DNA of 64,000 nucleotides, from the NCBI GenBank assembly GCA_002989075.1, contig PSQN01000015.1, forward strand, positions 1,860,001-1,924,000, written 5' to 3'. Made by a program: the position numbers and the translations under genes. The notes beneath the pieces were generated by a model. It saw only the letters and a list, made by a program, of their open reading frames with translations. It was not told the DNA's origin and did not search any database. This document shows, piece by piece, positions 46,781 through 57,839 of the stretch. Origin of the DNA: Arthonia radiata. Taxonomy: Eukaryota > Ascomycota > Arthoniomycetes > Arthoniales > Arthoniaceae. The stretch's first letter is position 1; every line of letters begins with the position of its first letter.

Positions 46781-48257
46781 ACTATAGCTATCTTAGACTT
46801 ACTTTAGAACTAAAGCGATTTCAAATTTAGATTAGTTTAAAGACATTTAGTATATAGAGGCGTTTATTTATATATATTTTTTATTTTTTAATTATTTATC
46901 TATTGTTTAGTAAATATATTATACTTTACTTTATTTACTATTAGTTCTATAATTTAAATCACTTTTATTTTTTTTGAGAGAATAGTTTAAAATATAATTA
47001 ATCAAATTAATTTAAATTTTTATTTATTTTTACTATTATTACTCTTTATACTACTAAAATATATTTAAGCTTAATTATAGCTAGCTTTGATAATAATATT
47101 AATAATTTGAAAAATTTCTATAAATTAACTAAAGAATAAGCTTAACTATAGTAATAATAATAGTATAAAAAAGATTTTATTAATAAATATTTATTATTAT
47201 TTATTAGATATAATACTAATTTTAATAAAAGTATTCTTTTGTATAGTAATTTTATATCTAATATAATTTAGCTTAATAATAATATTAAAGTAATTTTACT
47301 TTAAACTATAGCTAACTATATAAAAGTAAAGTATATTCTTTTATTACTAAGTAACTTTTCTTATGTAAATAAACTATTTAAAGTTAATAAATAAAAGAAT
47401 CTTATTATTAATTTTTAAGACTTTTAAAAGAACTATAAAAAATTTTATATCTTTTTTATTAGCTTATTATTAAACTTTTTAAAAAAATATAATAAATTAT
47501 TTAAGAAAAACTTTTTTAAACTATTTAATAAGAATATCAATAAAATAAGATACTAAATATAAGATATTTAAATAATACTTAAGACAGTAAGTCTTAACTT
47601 TATTAATATAACTACTAATATTAATAATTATATTTTTATTGAAATATTATAAGATTTTATTTATAAAAGCTTTTATACTTAAAAGTAAGTACTTTTTAAT
47701 AGTTTTAGTAATATTATACTATAGTAAGTCTTTAACTTTACTAAAAATTAAACTATTAATCTTATTTTATATATTTTTAAACTTATTATATAGTTTTTTA
47801 ACTATAATATATATAATAAAATAGTATATAGCTAATAATCTACTATTCTTTTTAATAAAAACTATTTATTTAAATAGCTACTAAAAAAGCTATATAGAAT
47901 ATATATATATATAAAGCTTTTATTTAATATATAGAATAAAATTATAAAAAGAGGTATCTTTAGCTAGTATAATACTACTAAAAACTTTTAAAATATAGAT
48001 TATTTTATTAAAGACCCTCTAATTATTTTAAAGTAGCATCTAATATAAATTAAGTTAGAGCTAGAGTTATAGTATCTATAGACATATATAGAGCTAGTAG
48101 TTAATAGAGTAAAGTATAATATATTTACTAGATAATAGATAAATAACTAAGAAATAAAAAAAGAATATAAATAGATATTTCTATATACTAAGCGTCTTTA
48201 AGCTAATTTAAATTTAAAGCTACTTTAATTTTAAAGTAATTTTAAAGTAGCTATAGT
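46781..48257. mobile_element. Decayed element with about 165-bp terminal inverted repeats
   Basis: The left end 46781-46949 and the right end 48091-48257 are imperfect reverse complements; shared stretches include TTAAAGAC followed by TTAGTATATAGA, and AGTAAATATATTATACTTTAC. Both ends start/finish with ACTATAGCT. The 1.1 kb between has no ORF above 61 codons. A TIR DNA transposon of about 1.5 kb decayed by RIP is the simplest reading. Its right end coincides with the start of homology of the left LTR, so it may have inserted into that LTR or be joined to it by deletion. Confidence 0.55.
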
Positions 48258-48722
48258 GTTACGAGTCTACCTTATCTAAACCCAAACAGAAAATATACAA
48301 GACCAGACTAAGCCTCAAATCTAAATACATTAATTAGAGAAAGACGTTAAAGACGTATCTAGTCTGTATATCTACTACGTCTATAGAACGTTAAAGACGT
48401 CTAAAACGGGTATAAAGCTATACGTCTACTACATTCTCTAGTAAGACATACTAATATACCTTAGACTATATAGCTAGACTAATAACTAACCTTAGAATAG
48501 ACTTTAGTCTATTAACTTAATATTTAAATATAAGTTCCTTAACTATATTTAAGTAACGTACTTTACCTTCTGTCTACTTTAGTTAAGCTCCTCTTACCTT
48601 TTATAATCTATTTTATCTCTCCTATCTTTCAGTCTTTAGTATACAAGATACCTACTACTAAGGTCGATAAGCACATAAGATAAGTAAGCCTTAGTTTAGT
48701 TCTCTTAGCGACCGGCGTTATA
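48257..48722. repeat. Left LTR of the Gypsy element, probably 5'-truncated
   Basis: 466 bp directly repeated at 52808-53273 in the same orientation, with many transitions between copies (for example CTTATCTAAACCCAAACAGA versus CTTATCTAAACCTAAATAGG). Both end in GACCGGCGTTA followed by CA or TA. The right copy appears to begin further upstream at 52630, implying that the left copy lost its first ~180 bp. Confidence 0.75.
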
Positions 48723-49439
48723 CTTTAACAGACTTACTACAAAAGTAGAAAAAGTAAATTAATTATATTTACTACTTTAGTACTTAATAGCTATAACGCT
48801 ACAAACAGGCTGGCTAGCAAAATAGCCGCTACAGATAAGATATTAGATATTAATACTAAAATAAGTAAAAGCTTCTTAAGTAAATGTTCTAAACTTACTT
48901 TATTTTTAATACGCTTAGCTATATACTTTAAGACTATTAAAAATTAATTAACTAGCTGGTTAGCCGGAACCCCTAGGGGCCCGGAGTATTAGATAGGTCC
49001 TACCAGCTGTCTCGGTCTAGAATAGAACAAGCCTTTTATCTAAAGGGTCGGGCCTAGTAGCCCGGGCCTAGGACAAAAAGGAACATTGTACGATCCGTTC
49101 TAGATAGCTGGCCTGTAGTCTAAAATAACACGGAATAGACTTAGAGACTAATAGTTTTAGATAGACGGAATTACTGTCTTATACAGTAAGTTACAGGTTA
49201 TCTAGCTCCTATCAAAAGAACAGATATTTAGTAAGTCCTATACAAGCCGCTAGACTTAAATATATAAGCTAGAATTCCTCTAGAGAATTTTAGCTAATAA
49301 GACAGACAATATAATAACAGCTTCTCCTTGCTACTAAGTATTGTACCTATATTAAGCCTAAGTATTGTACCAGTCTTAAGCTGATCTCGTCTTCCTACTC
49401 TTTGTAGTAGTATCCTTCTTCTTCCCTGCACCTTTTTAA

Positions 49440-52200
49440 TAGAAGCAGAAAATTAAGCGCTTTGCGACTATCTCGATAAAAACCTTAAGAAAGGATTTAT
49501 CTAAAAATTAATATTACTAGCCGGATACTCAATACTCTTTATATTAAAGAAGAATAGCAAACTACGACTTTATATAGATTATAGACAATTAAACGGAGTA
49601 ACTATTAAAAACCGATACTCTTTACTATATATTAACAAAATAACAGACCGATTGTACGACGTACAGTAGTTTACTAAGTTTAACCTACGAGGAGTATACA
49701 ACTTAATTTATATAAAGAAAGACAAAGAATAGAAAACGGTCTTTTGTACTAGATACAGACTTTTTAAGTATTGCGTTATACTCTTTAGGCTAATAAACGT
49801 ACTAGCATTATTTTAGAAGCTAATTAACAACACACTTAGTAATTACCTAGATATATTTATAACTACTTATTTAGACAATATCCTAGTATATAGCCGTATA
49901 CTAGAAAAATATAAGAAACATATTAAGAAGGTATTAAAAAGATTGGCGCGTACCGATTTACGAATTAATATCAAGAAAACCTAGTTTTATCAACAATCTA
50001 TTAAATTTCTTAGATTTATAATTACTAAGTACGGTCTTTAAATAGAAGATTCGAAGATCTAATCTATTCTAACCTAGCCTACACTAAAGAATATAAAATA
50101 ATTGCAATAGTTTCTTAATTTTACTAACTACTACAGACGATAGATATCTAACTTTAGCCGAATTACAGCACCGCTGTCTTAACAGACAAAACAATCGACA
50201 GAATTCTTTTGAACGTAAAAAGAATAATTAGTATTTAAAGAGCCTAAGGAAGCTTTTAAGATTAAGCCCGTACTAGCAATATTTAACCCCAACCTACCAA
50301 TTATTATAAAAATAGACGCGTTAAACTATGCAATTAAAGTATATATAAGTTAAAATAATAAGGAAAGAAAGCTTAAACCAGTAGCTTTCTACTTAAGGAA
50401 AATATTATCTATAGAACAGAACTATAATATTTATAATAAAGAGCTTTTAGCTATTATAGCAGCATTCGAGATATAGCGAGCTTACCTAGAAGAAGCGAAC
50501 TATATAATTATAGTATATACAAACTATAAGAATCTAACTTACTTTACAACAATAAAAAAACTTAATTGCAGATAAGTTAGATAGTTAAAAACTATAGCTC
50601 TATACAACTTTATTATTATCTACAAGAAAGGTTCTAAGAACGATAGAGCCGATGCTCTAAGCCAACGTTTAGATTACCTTAATAACAAGGAACACGTCGA
50701 GCACTCAATATTCCGAGAACACAATAATAAGATTAAATACAATTAATTAGCTATAACAATTAAGTTTGTTATCGAACCAGACAACCGAATTCTAGACATC
50801 TTAAGCGACCCTAAAACCTACTAGAAAACAGAAAAACGACACTTAAGACTAATTAAGAACAATAAGAGCTATTACGATTTTTAAGGCAAAATTTACGTCC
50901 TAAGAAATCTAATCCGACATATTATTAGCGACTTCTACGATAACCCAACGAAAGGATATAAAGGTATCGACAACACTATTAAAAAGATTACAAGAACCTA
51001 CTATATCCCGAGAATCTTACACTACGTTAAGAATTGTATTTAAGAATACAACGTATACGCAAGAACCAAGCACCCAAGGTATTTACTATACAGTAAACTA
51101 TAGCTACTAAAGATATCTAAGAAGCTATAGTATATAGTCTTACTAAACTTTATTACTAAATTACTAATCTCTAAGGATCTACTTATAGGAGTAGCTTACA
51201 ACGCTATCCTAGTTATATGCGACAAACTAATAAAACACGCGTACTTCGTATTTTACAAGGAAGCAAGCAATTTGGAACAATTAGTATATACATTCCTTTA
51301 GATTATCTTAGCTAACTATAGTTAACTATAGAGAATTGTCTTAGATAGAGACTAAAAATTTGTCTTACAATTTTAAACATTTCTAATACAACAACTAGAA
51401 ACAAAACAGAAAATATCTACGTTATTCTATTTGCAAACAGACGAATAGACGGAACAAATAAATTAGACACTAAAATAGTATCTCTAAGCATATATTAACT
51501 ATTAGTAGAACGACTAAGTATAATTACTACTAGTAGCGTAAGCTGCGTACAATAATACAAGAAACGATACAATAAAGACAACTCTGTTCTATGCCTTGTA
51601 CGGCTATTACCCTCTTTAGAGTAGACAATTATAGAACACTATAGAAAACAACACTGCTACACAAATAGCAACAAATATAAAAACCCTGTACTAGCAGTTA
51701 AAGGCTGATAGCGAGTTTATTACCGAACGAACCAGGAAATAGTATAACAAGTCAAGAACTACCCTAAATACGAGTATAAAAGAAGAAGAAAGAGCCTACT
51801 TGCTTATAAGAAACATAAGAACTATCAGACTAAGTAAGAAACTTAACTACATTAAAACAGAACCGTTTAGAATCTTATAGCAATTGAGACCTATAACATT
51901 TAAACTTAAATTCCTAAAGACAATAAGAATACATTCTATATTCTATATAGCGCTATTAGAGCTAGCCTACTCTTAAGAAGCAGAACGACCTAACTTAGAG
52001 ATCCTTTCTAACAATTAAGAACCTAAATATAAGGTCGAAACGATTCGAGCTTATAGACAATACCGAGGCAAACAACAGTATCTTATAAAATAGAAAGAAT
52101 ACTCCGAACATAAAAACTAGTAGAAACTAGTTAGACATTTAACCTACTACTAGGACCTCCTACAACACTACTAGAAGCACCGCTACCAGCCGAGTACAAT
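49440..52200 (+). pseudogene. Gypsy/chromovirus pol remnant: reverse transcriptase, RNase H, integrase, chromodomain
   Basis: A single eroded frame is readable through many stops. Reverse transcriptase (about 49,450-50,050) has L-R-L-Y-I-D-Y-R-Q-L-N and, at 49868-49879, Y-L-D-N in place of catalytic Y-L-D-D (Asp lost by G-to-A). RNase H (about 50,270-50,690) has N-Y-N-I-Y-N-K-E-L-L-A-I-I and G-S-K-N-D-R-A-D-A-L-S. Integrase (about 50,940-51,640) includes the H..C zinc-binding part and a D-to-N change at the first acidic site (N-F-I-T-K). A chromodomain (about 52,020-52,190) has Y-R-Q-Y-R-G-K-Q-Q-Y-L-I-K followed by TAG where Trp is expected. No gag was recognised with confidence between 48,723 and 49,440. 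Inactive. Confidence 0.85.
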
Positions 52201-52611
52201 ATAACCGTATGCTACTCTAAGTTAAGACTGCTCTAGTTTAACTTAGTATCAACGAACTCTAGCCCAGTCGAAACGCCGAAATAGAACTCTAATGCTACTC
52301 GCTCCTCCTCCTTAAATTGTTCGTTACGATAGACACAAGCCGCTAGTTCGCGCTCTAACTAAACAACACGTTCCTTTTATATAAGAAGAGCCTTTTACAG
52401 CTCTTTTTGCCGCTCTCTTTCTTCCCGGATAAGCGCCGCCAAACGATCCTCTAAAGAACCGTTAGAACTCTCTCAAAGGCGAGACAAGTAAGCACAAGGA
52501 CGTATACTCAGCTTCCAAAGTAACAAGACTATACCGTTGACCTAGTCGGGTACAACGACCGCAGGTAATTTAGCTAAGAATAACTTTACAGGTCTTTCCG
52601 ACCTAAACGTA

Positions 52612-52627
52612 GAAAAGACAAGGGGGC
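52612..52627 (+). other. Candidate polypurine tract
   Basis: The purine run AGAAAAGACAAGGGGG lies just before TGTTAAC at 52630, as expected for the plus-strand primer next to a 3' LTR. Confidence 0.5.
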
Positions 52628-52629
52628 AT

Positions 52630-53273
52630 TGTTAACAAGCTAATAGCCTTAATAGCAGCTACGCAACGTATGCGGTTAGCTTAACAATTAATAGTTCGAG
52701 GTATAACAACTTACAAGATAACGACGAAAGTAGTAGAATTACTAGGTTTTAAGGTTTAGCAAAGGTATAGTTAATTAAGAACGATTCGACCTAAAGAGAA
52801 GATCTTATATTATAAGTTTACCTTATCTAAACCTAAATAGGAAATATACAAGGCTAAACTAAGTCTTAAACTTAGATACACTAATTAGAGAAAGACGTTA
52901 AAAACGTATTTAGTTTATACGTCTACTACGTCTATAGAACGTTAAAGACATCTAGAACGGGTATAAGGCTGTACGTCTACTACGTTTCTTAATAGAATAT
53001 ATTAATGTACCTTAAACTATATAGCTAGACTAATAACCGACCTTAAAATAGACTTTAGTTTATTAACTTAATATTTAAATATAAGTTTCTTAACTATATT
53101 TAAGTAACGTACTTTACCTTCTGTCTACTTTAGTTAAGCTCTTCTTATCTTTTGTAATCTGTCTCGTCTCTCCTATCTTTTAGTCTCTAGTATACAAGAT
53201 ACCTACTACTAAGGTCGACAAGTATATAAGATAAGTAAGCCTTAGTTCGGTTCTCTCAGCGACCGGCGTTACA
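52630..53273. repeat. Right LTR of the Gypsy element
   Basis: Starts TGTTAACAAGC right after the purine run and ends GGCGTTACA (TG...CA), 644 bp. The last 466 bp match the left LTR at 48257-48722. Flanking 5-mers (TATAG before the left copy, CTAAA after the right copy) do not form a clear target-site duplication. Confidence 0.65.
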
Positions 53274-53433
53274 CTAAAGAAGAGTTTATCGGTCTTCTCT
53301 TATCGTTTGTTAGGTGTCTTATAGAGATAGTCTTTAAGATAAAAGTTAAACTATTTGTATGCCTCGCTATCTATATAAAATGCGGCAAATAAAACTATAG
53401 TACTGTTATTTAGAAACTAATTCTTATAAGTCT

Positions 53434-53925
53434 TAAAGTATATAGCTAAGCGTATTAAAAATAAAGTAAGTTTAAAACGTTTATTAGAGAAGCTTTTATT
53501 TATCTTAATGTTAACGTCTAATATCTTATTTGTAGCGGCTATTTTGCTAGCTAGCCTATTTATAGCGTTGCGGCTATTAGATACTAAAGTAGTAGATATA
53601 ATTAATCTACTTTCTCTACTTTTGTAGCGAGTCTATTAAAGTATAACGCCGATCGCTGGGAGAACCGAACTAAGGCTTACTTATCTTATATACTTGTCGA
53701 CCTTAGTAGTAGGTATCTTGTATGCTAGAGACTAAAAGATAGGAGAGGCGAGACAGATTATAGAGGTAAGAGGGCCTTAACTAGAGTAAACAGAAGGTAA
53801 AGCACGTTACTTAAATATAGTTAAGGAACTTATATTTAAATGTTAATTTAACAGACTAAAGTCTATTCTAAGGTCGACCATTAGTCTAGCTATATAGTCT
53901 AAGGTACATAGGGAAGTTTCTCTAT
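53434..53925. mobile_element. Inverted partial copy of the same element (LTR plus adjacent internal sequence)
   Basis: Positions about 53434-53925 are the reverse complement of about 48447-48935: the LTR end (AACGCCGATCGCTGGGAGAA here, complement of the forward end) and the internal AGCGGCTATTTTGCTAGC segment are both recognisable. The outer ~190 bp of the truncated LTR form are missing. This marks a second insertion, or an inverted rearrangement, next to the right LTR. Confidence 0.7.
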
Positions 53926-54930
53926 ATCTATTAACTCGATAATACCTATATTAGGTTTATAAGGAATGTAGGCTCTTATAGACGTCTTGCCCGATAATGT
54001 CTATAGCGGGTTTATAGGCTTAGTCGAGAATAATGCTGGTAGGGCTGAGACGACTAACGGTGGTTGATGCTTAAATATACGCTAAGCCGTCTAGAGCTGG
54101 TGCCTGTAACATATAAAGAGGAAATACTATAGAAAGATAGATATATACCTTTAAAAGTCTACTATCTACTACTTAAAGTTAATTAAAGTTAGCTTATTTA
54201 ATAGTTCTATAGTATCCTTTAAGCAGCTAGTAAAGTACTATATTGCCTTATTAATAGTAACGTATATTAGTAGCGTTACTATAAAAAGAAAGAGCTTACT
54301 AAGATAAGTTGCTAAGAGCTCTACTTTATTATATTAGAACTAGTTATCCTTTAAAGGTACAATATACTGGAACCTCTTAATTTACTAGAAACGCTTAAAG
54401 AATATTCTTTATGTTAGATTATCTTTACTATACTTCTAGTAATTATCTACTAGCTTACTAAATAATAATTTAAGCTTAATGTAGATAAAAATTATAAGAT
54501 ATACTTAAACTTCTAGAATAGTAATATTATACTAGATACGTTAAAAGGATGCTTTACTGTTCTTAGCGCCTTATAAAGCTATATAGCTATTAGTATTATT
54601 GATAAGTTATAAAAGAGTACTATTATTAAGAAAGAATAAAAAATTACTTTAGAATCGCTATTATTAATATTAGTAGATAAGTAGATATCTACTTTATACT
54701 TCTCTATATATATACCTTAGAATAATAGTAAACTATATATATTTAAAGCAGATTTTTTTTGTTTTTTTTTAGCTAGCTAGTTTCTATAGCTCTTTCTAAT
54801 TATTATTTAATTCTAATTTATAATTATTTTCTTATTTAAAGTATATAGTAGCGTTAATAAACAATTAGGGATTATTGGCAATTATGTGCGGTAACGCCAA
54901 AAGGGTGCCTACCCTGCCCGCGCCCTGAGG
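53926..54930. other. Unassigned AT-rich remnant, right part of the island
   Basis: Contains a slightly less AT-rich patch (53,930-54,120) of possible separate repeat origin and a T-rich run near 54,750. No ORF. The last 40 bases before the inverted repeat are GC-rich (ACCCTGCCCGCGCCCTGAGG). Confidence 0.5.
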
Positions 54931-54959
54931 CTGGGGGCGACCGGCCAGGGGACGGGATG
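54931..54959. repeat. Right copy of the 29-bp GC-rich inverted repeat
   Basis: Exact reverse complement of 46123-46151 (CTGGGGGCGACCGGCCAGGG and following bases). Confidence 0.85.
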
Positions 54960-55365
54960 AGACGAGAGTTGGGGCAGAAAGAGATGATGTGACTATCTTT
55001 AGCCCCACTACTTAAAAGTGGGGTCTCCCCGCTCGTTCCAGCATCCGCTCCAAACCTCCGCCCATACCACTACGCCTCAATACGCCCAATGCCTTGATCT
55101 TATTTCATTCTGTTCCACTTCCACGCTCTTTGTGTGTCTACCCTCACCGCATCTTTGGCATGCCTTCAAGAACGTGACCATTTCTCCCATCTTCACTTTG
55201 CAGCATCATCCACTACCTCCTTCCCTGTCAGCGTCCGTCCCAGTGTCCGAGCCTATACAGCCACCAGCATACCATCTTGTCTTTCATGAGGTGTATTAAA
55301 TGACACTTCATGACCCGTTCGACATTACTTGCAACTGATAACTTGTCCCCGTTGAAACCCACACT
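54960..55365. promoter_or_regulatory. Upstream region of the PPS1-type phosphatase gene
   Basis: 406 bp between the island and the start codon. It holds a short hairpin (CCCCACTACTTAAAAGTGGGG, 7-bp stem) near 55000-55021 and pyrimidine-rich patches around 55180-55230. Base composition is already gene-like, without obvious RIP. Confidence 0.35.
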
Positions 55366-57603
55366 ATGGCCACACTTGTCGCTACACGTCCACCGGAGAT
55401 CCCGTCCAGAACCCCGACTCCTCCACCTTCCTTATCTTTGAACACAACACTTAGCGGCTCGCCGGCTGCGGTACCCAACAAGCATATCCCGTTTTGTTCA
55501 CCTGGACCAACTCCGTATGGATTGCCTTCTCCCCCAGCTTCTCCGCCGTCCAACCAGTCCAGTCCCACCTCGCAGTCTCTATTGTACCCTCCGGATCCCA
55601 GTACGCGACTTATATGTTCTACTCCGCCCGTGTATACCGTGAATGCAGCAACGGTAGCACTTTCGCTGGACCAGCAGTCCAATCGCAAGTCAGCGAAGCC
55701 TCAGGAATTGTTCCCATGGCTTCACGGCCTTCATCCGCAGAACACTCTCCAGCAGGCCTTTTTCACCAGCCGCAATCCGCGGCGAAGCTCTAGGCGGGAT
55801 GCCTGTCGACCTCCCGTTGGCCATCGATGTCTGACGCTGGTTAAAGCAGGCGGCGACCTCAACTCCTGTCGACTGAAGGGCGCGCTAGCTCCAGATGAGC
55901 TTCTTACACCTTTGGGATCTGGCTCAGATCTCGCTCCGTGCTTTCATGACATCGACCCGCGTACGGGCTTTTCTGTCCGCAATTTTCAGATCCAGGCCTG
56001 CAAGATCGCGACCATCAGCGACATCATCGTGTATGGTGATGACTCGACGCCGCGTGAGGATATCGAGAAGCTAGCCAGCCTGTTCGCGCAAGCGCAGGTT
56101 AACATACGGGAGGAATGGCTTGGCGATGAGATCGATGCCAGTGACAATGATGATGCCGGCTCCGACATTGAAGAATACAACACCTTCATTGTGACGGATC
56201 CCTTCTCCACGTTCGAAGAGTGCCATCCGTCAATTGTCGCGCTCAATTCAACAGGCATGCAGACAGGCGAAGTTCTCGATTTCCTCAGCCAAGAGCGAAT
56301 TGAGATGACGGACCTCTCCACCCCAACATCGATCGCAGACAATGTCTACCTTGGCGCAACGCCCGAGCCTGGCGTTCTGGATGCCAACACGCCCAACCGG
56401 GAGACACCCTCCGAACTCGACTACACCATCATGATTGAAGGCTCTGACATGGCATGCATGCCCGACGCCAACACCCTCACCGAGATCTCCAGCTTCCTCG
56501 ACGAAAAGACCCGTCGCGGCGAGCATGCCGTTGCCAACCTCGAAGTCCCCAGCAGCGGCAGCTTCCTCGTCAGCGAACGCGGCGACGTGTGCAGCAGAAC
56601 TGTCGACCGCTTGCTCAAGCTGTGCCATTGGATCTGGGCGCAAAGCCACGCACCGTCCACGCCGGCCTTCTTACCCCTGACGGACAAGCCTACCACAGAC
56701 GCTGACGGCGACACCGCCATGTCAACCGCAGACTCTCAAACTCGCCGCATCCTCCTCCACTGCGCCGACGGCTACACCGAGACCACCCTCCTCGGCCTCG
56801 CTTATTACATGTACGCGCACGGCGTTCCCCTGCACACCGCCATCATCAACCTGCACGTCACCGACGCCCGCAACTTCTTCGCTTACCCCACCGACAAGTC
56901 CTTCCTCCTCGCCATCGAGTCCAGACTTCTCGCCGCGTCTCCCTCCCTTCAAACCTGTCCCGGCGCCCAAGAGACCCCATCGCCAACGCGGATGCCAACA
57001 ACCCTGAACAACCGCCCCGACTGGCTCAGCCGCATGGACGGCTCACTCCCCTCCCGCGTCCTCCCCCACCTCTACCTCGGCAACCTCCAGCACGCCACGA
57101 ACCCTGTCCTCCTCCACGCACTGGGCATCACGCGCATCCTCTCCGTCGGCGAGCCCGTCTCCTTCACCCCTGACACGCCGCACGCTGCGTCTTTTGACTT
57201 CCTCCGTATCCTCGGCGTGCAGGATAACGGTGTCGACGCGCTGCGGCCGGAGTTCGACCGCGCCCTTGCATTCATCGCCGATGCTGAGGATGAGGTCGCG
57301 CACACAGGGGGTAAGAGAGGGAAGGTCCTCGTGCACTGCCGCGTCGGCGTGAGTCGCAGCGCGACAGTCGTGATTGCGTATGTAATGCAGAAGCTGCAGC
57401 TCAGTTTCCCGCGAGCGTATTGTTTTGTGAGAGCGAGGAGGTTGAATGTGATTGTACAGCCGCATTTGCGGTTTGTGTATGAGTTGTTGGGGTGGGAGGA
57501 GGAATTGGGAAGGGGGATAGAGGGGTGGAAGGGAAGGGACTTGGAATGGGCGAGCGTGGCGAGGGAGATTGCGGCGATGAATCGGCCTTATTGTCGGTCG
57601 TAG
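55366..57603 (+). CDS. PPS1: Dual-specificity protein phosphatase, Pps1 type
   Basis: A single-exon gene of 745 residues. The N-terminal quarter is Pro/Ser-rich, followed by the family blocks F-P-W-L-H-G-L-H-P, V-K-A-G-G-D-L-N and R-T-G-F-S-V-R-N-F-Q-I-Q. A first phosphatase-like site L-L-H-C-A-D-G-Y-T-E-T-T (~residue 465) lacks the catalytic Arg. The C-terminal domain (~565-725) has Y-L-G-N-L-Q-H-A and the active signature V-H-C-R-V-G-V-S-R-S-A-T (HCx5RS, ~656-665), then F-P-R-A-Y-C-F-V-R-A-R-R-L-N. Yeast Pps1 dephosphorylates Tyr and Ser/Thr and is linked to cell-cycle control. The catalytic Cys and Arg are present. The gene begins only 400 bp from the RIP island yet shows no damage. Confidence 0.88.
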   Translation: MATLVATRPPEIPSRTPTPPPSLSLNTTLSGSPAAVPNKHIPFCSPGPTPYGLPSPPASPPSNQSSPTSQSLLYPPDPSTRLICSTPPVYTVNAATVALSLDQQSNRKSAKPQELFPWLHGLHPQNTLQQAFFTSRNPRRSSRRDACRPPVGHRCLTLVKAGGDLNSCRLKGALAPDELLTPLGSGSDLAPCFHDIDPRTGFSVRNFQIQACKIATISDIIVYGDDSTPREDIEKLASLFAQAQVNIREEWLGDEIDASDNDDAGSDIEEYNTFIVTDPFSTFEECHPSIVALNSTGMQTGEVLDFLSQERIEMTDLSTPTSIADNVYLGATPEPGVLDANTPNRETPSELDYTIMIEGSDMACMPDANTLTEISSFLDEKTRRGEHAVANLEVPSSGSFLVSERGDVCSRTVDRLLKLCHWIWAQSHAPSTPAFLPLTDKPTTDADGDTAMSTADSQTRRILLHCADGYTETTLLGLAYYMYAHGVPLHTAIINLHVTDARNFFAYPTDKSFLLAIESRLLAASPSLQTCPGAQETPSPTRMPTTLNNRPDWLSRMDGSLPSRVLPHLYLGNLQHATNPVLLHALGITRILSVGEPVSFTPDTPHAASFDFLRILGVQDNGVDALRPEFDRALAFIADAEDEVAHTGGKRGKVLVHCRVGVSRSATVVIAYVMQKLQLSFPRAYCFVRARRLNVIVQPHLRFVYELLGWEEELGRGIEGWKGRDLEWASVAREIAAMNRPYCRS

Positions 57604-57839
57604 GGATGGTTTGAGTGGAGATGCAGTCAGCATATCAAGGTGAAAGAGAGAAGAAATGGAAGGGAAAGGCTTGTCTGGGTATGAAAGGAACGGAACGGGG
57701 CATGTGGGAATGGCAAAGGAATATGGTGAGCATAAGCGGCGTTGGGATATGCCGTGGTTATGAGCTTCTGACGATGATTACGATGTATGACTTAGTGATT
57801 TTTTGAGACTTGACGGGGATTGTGATGAGCTATGTGGTT

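Larger units (their letters stand above)
46152..54930. mobile_element. AT-rich island of nested, RIP-decayed transposable elements
   Basis: The base composition switches abruptly from mixed gene-like sequence to strings of A, T and TA with almost no intact ORF over 8.8 kb, then back again at about 54,890. Recognisable inside are a Gypsy retrotransposon, an inverted LTR fragment and an element with terminal inverted repeats. Open frames of the pol region carry many TAG where Trp (TGG) is expected and G-to-A changes at catalytic residues. Together this is the signature of RIP, which mutates C to T in repeats during the sexual cycle of many Pezizomycotina. The segment 46152-46780 is so AT-biased that no origin can be assigned. 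Confidence 0.9.

Noticed and set aside
47639-47824. 61-codon hydrophobic ORF in the AT-rich island
   Set aside because: Ile/Leu/Lys/Tyr composition is what random AT-rich DNA encodes.
48252-53278. Target-site duplication of the Gypsy element
   Set aside because: TATAG and CTAAA (or TAAAG) do not match well enough, and the left LTR is probably truncated.
55780-55960. Alternative frame inside PPS1 reading M-P-V-D-L-P-L-A-I-D-V and L-H-L-W-D-L-A-Q-I-S-L, suggesting frameshifts
   Set aside because: That frame has three stops, while the main frame carries the family blocks (V-K-A-G-G-D-L-N, R-L-K-G-A, R-T-G-F-S-V) without interruption.
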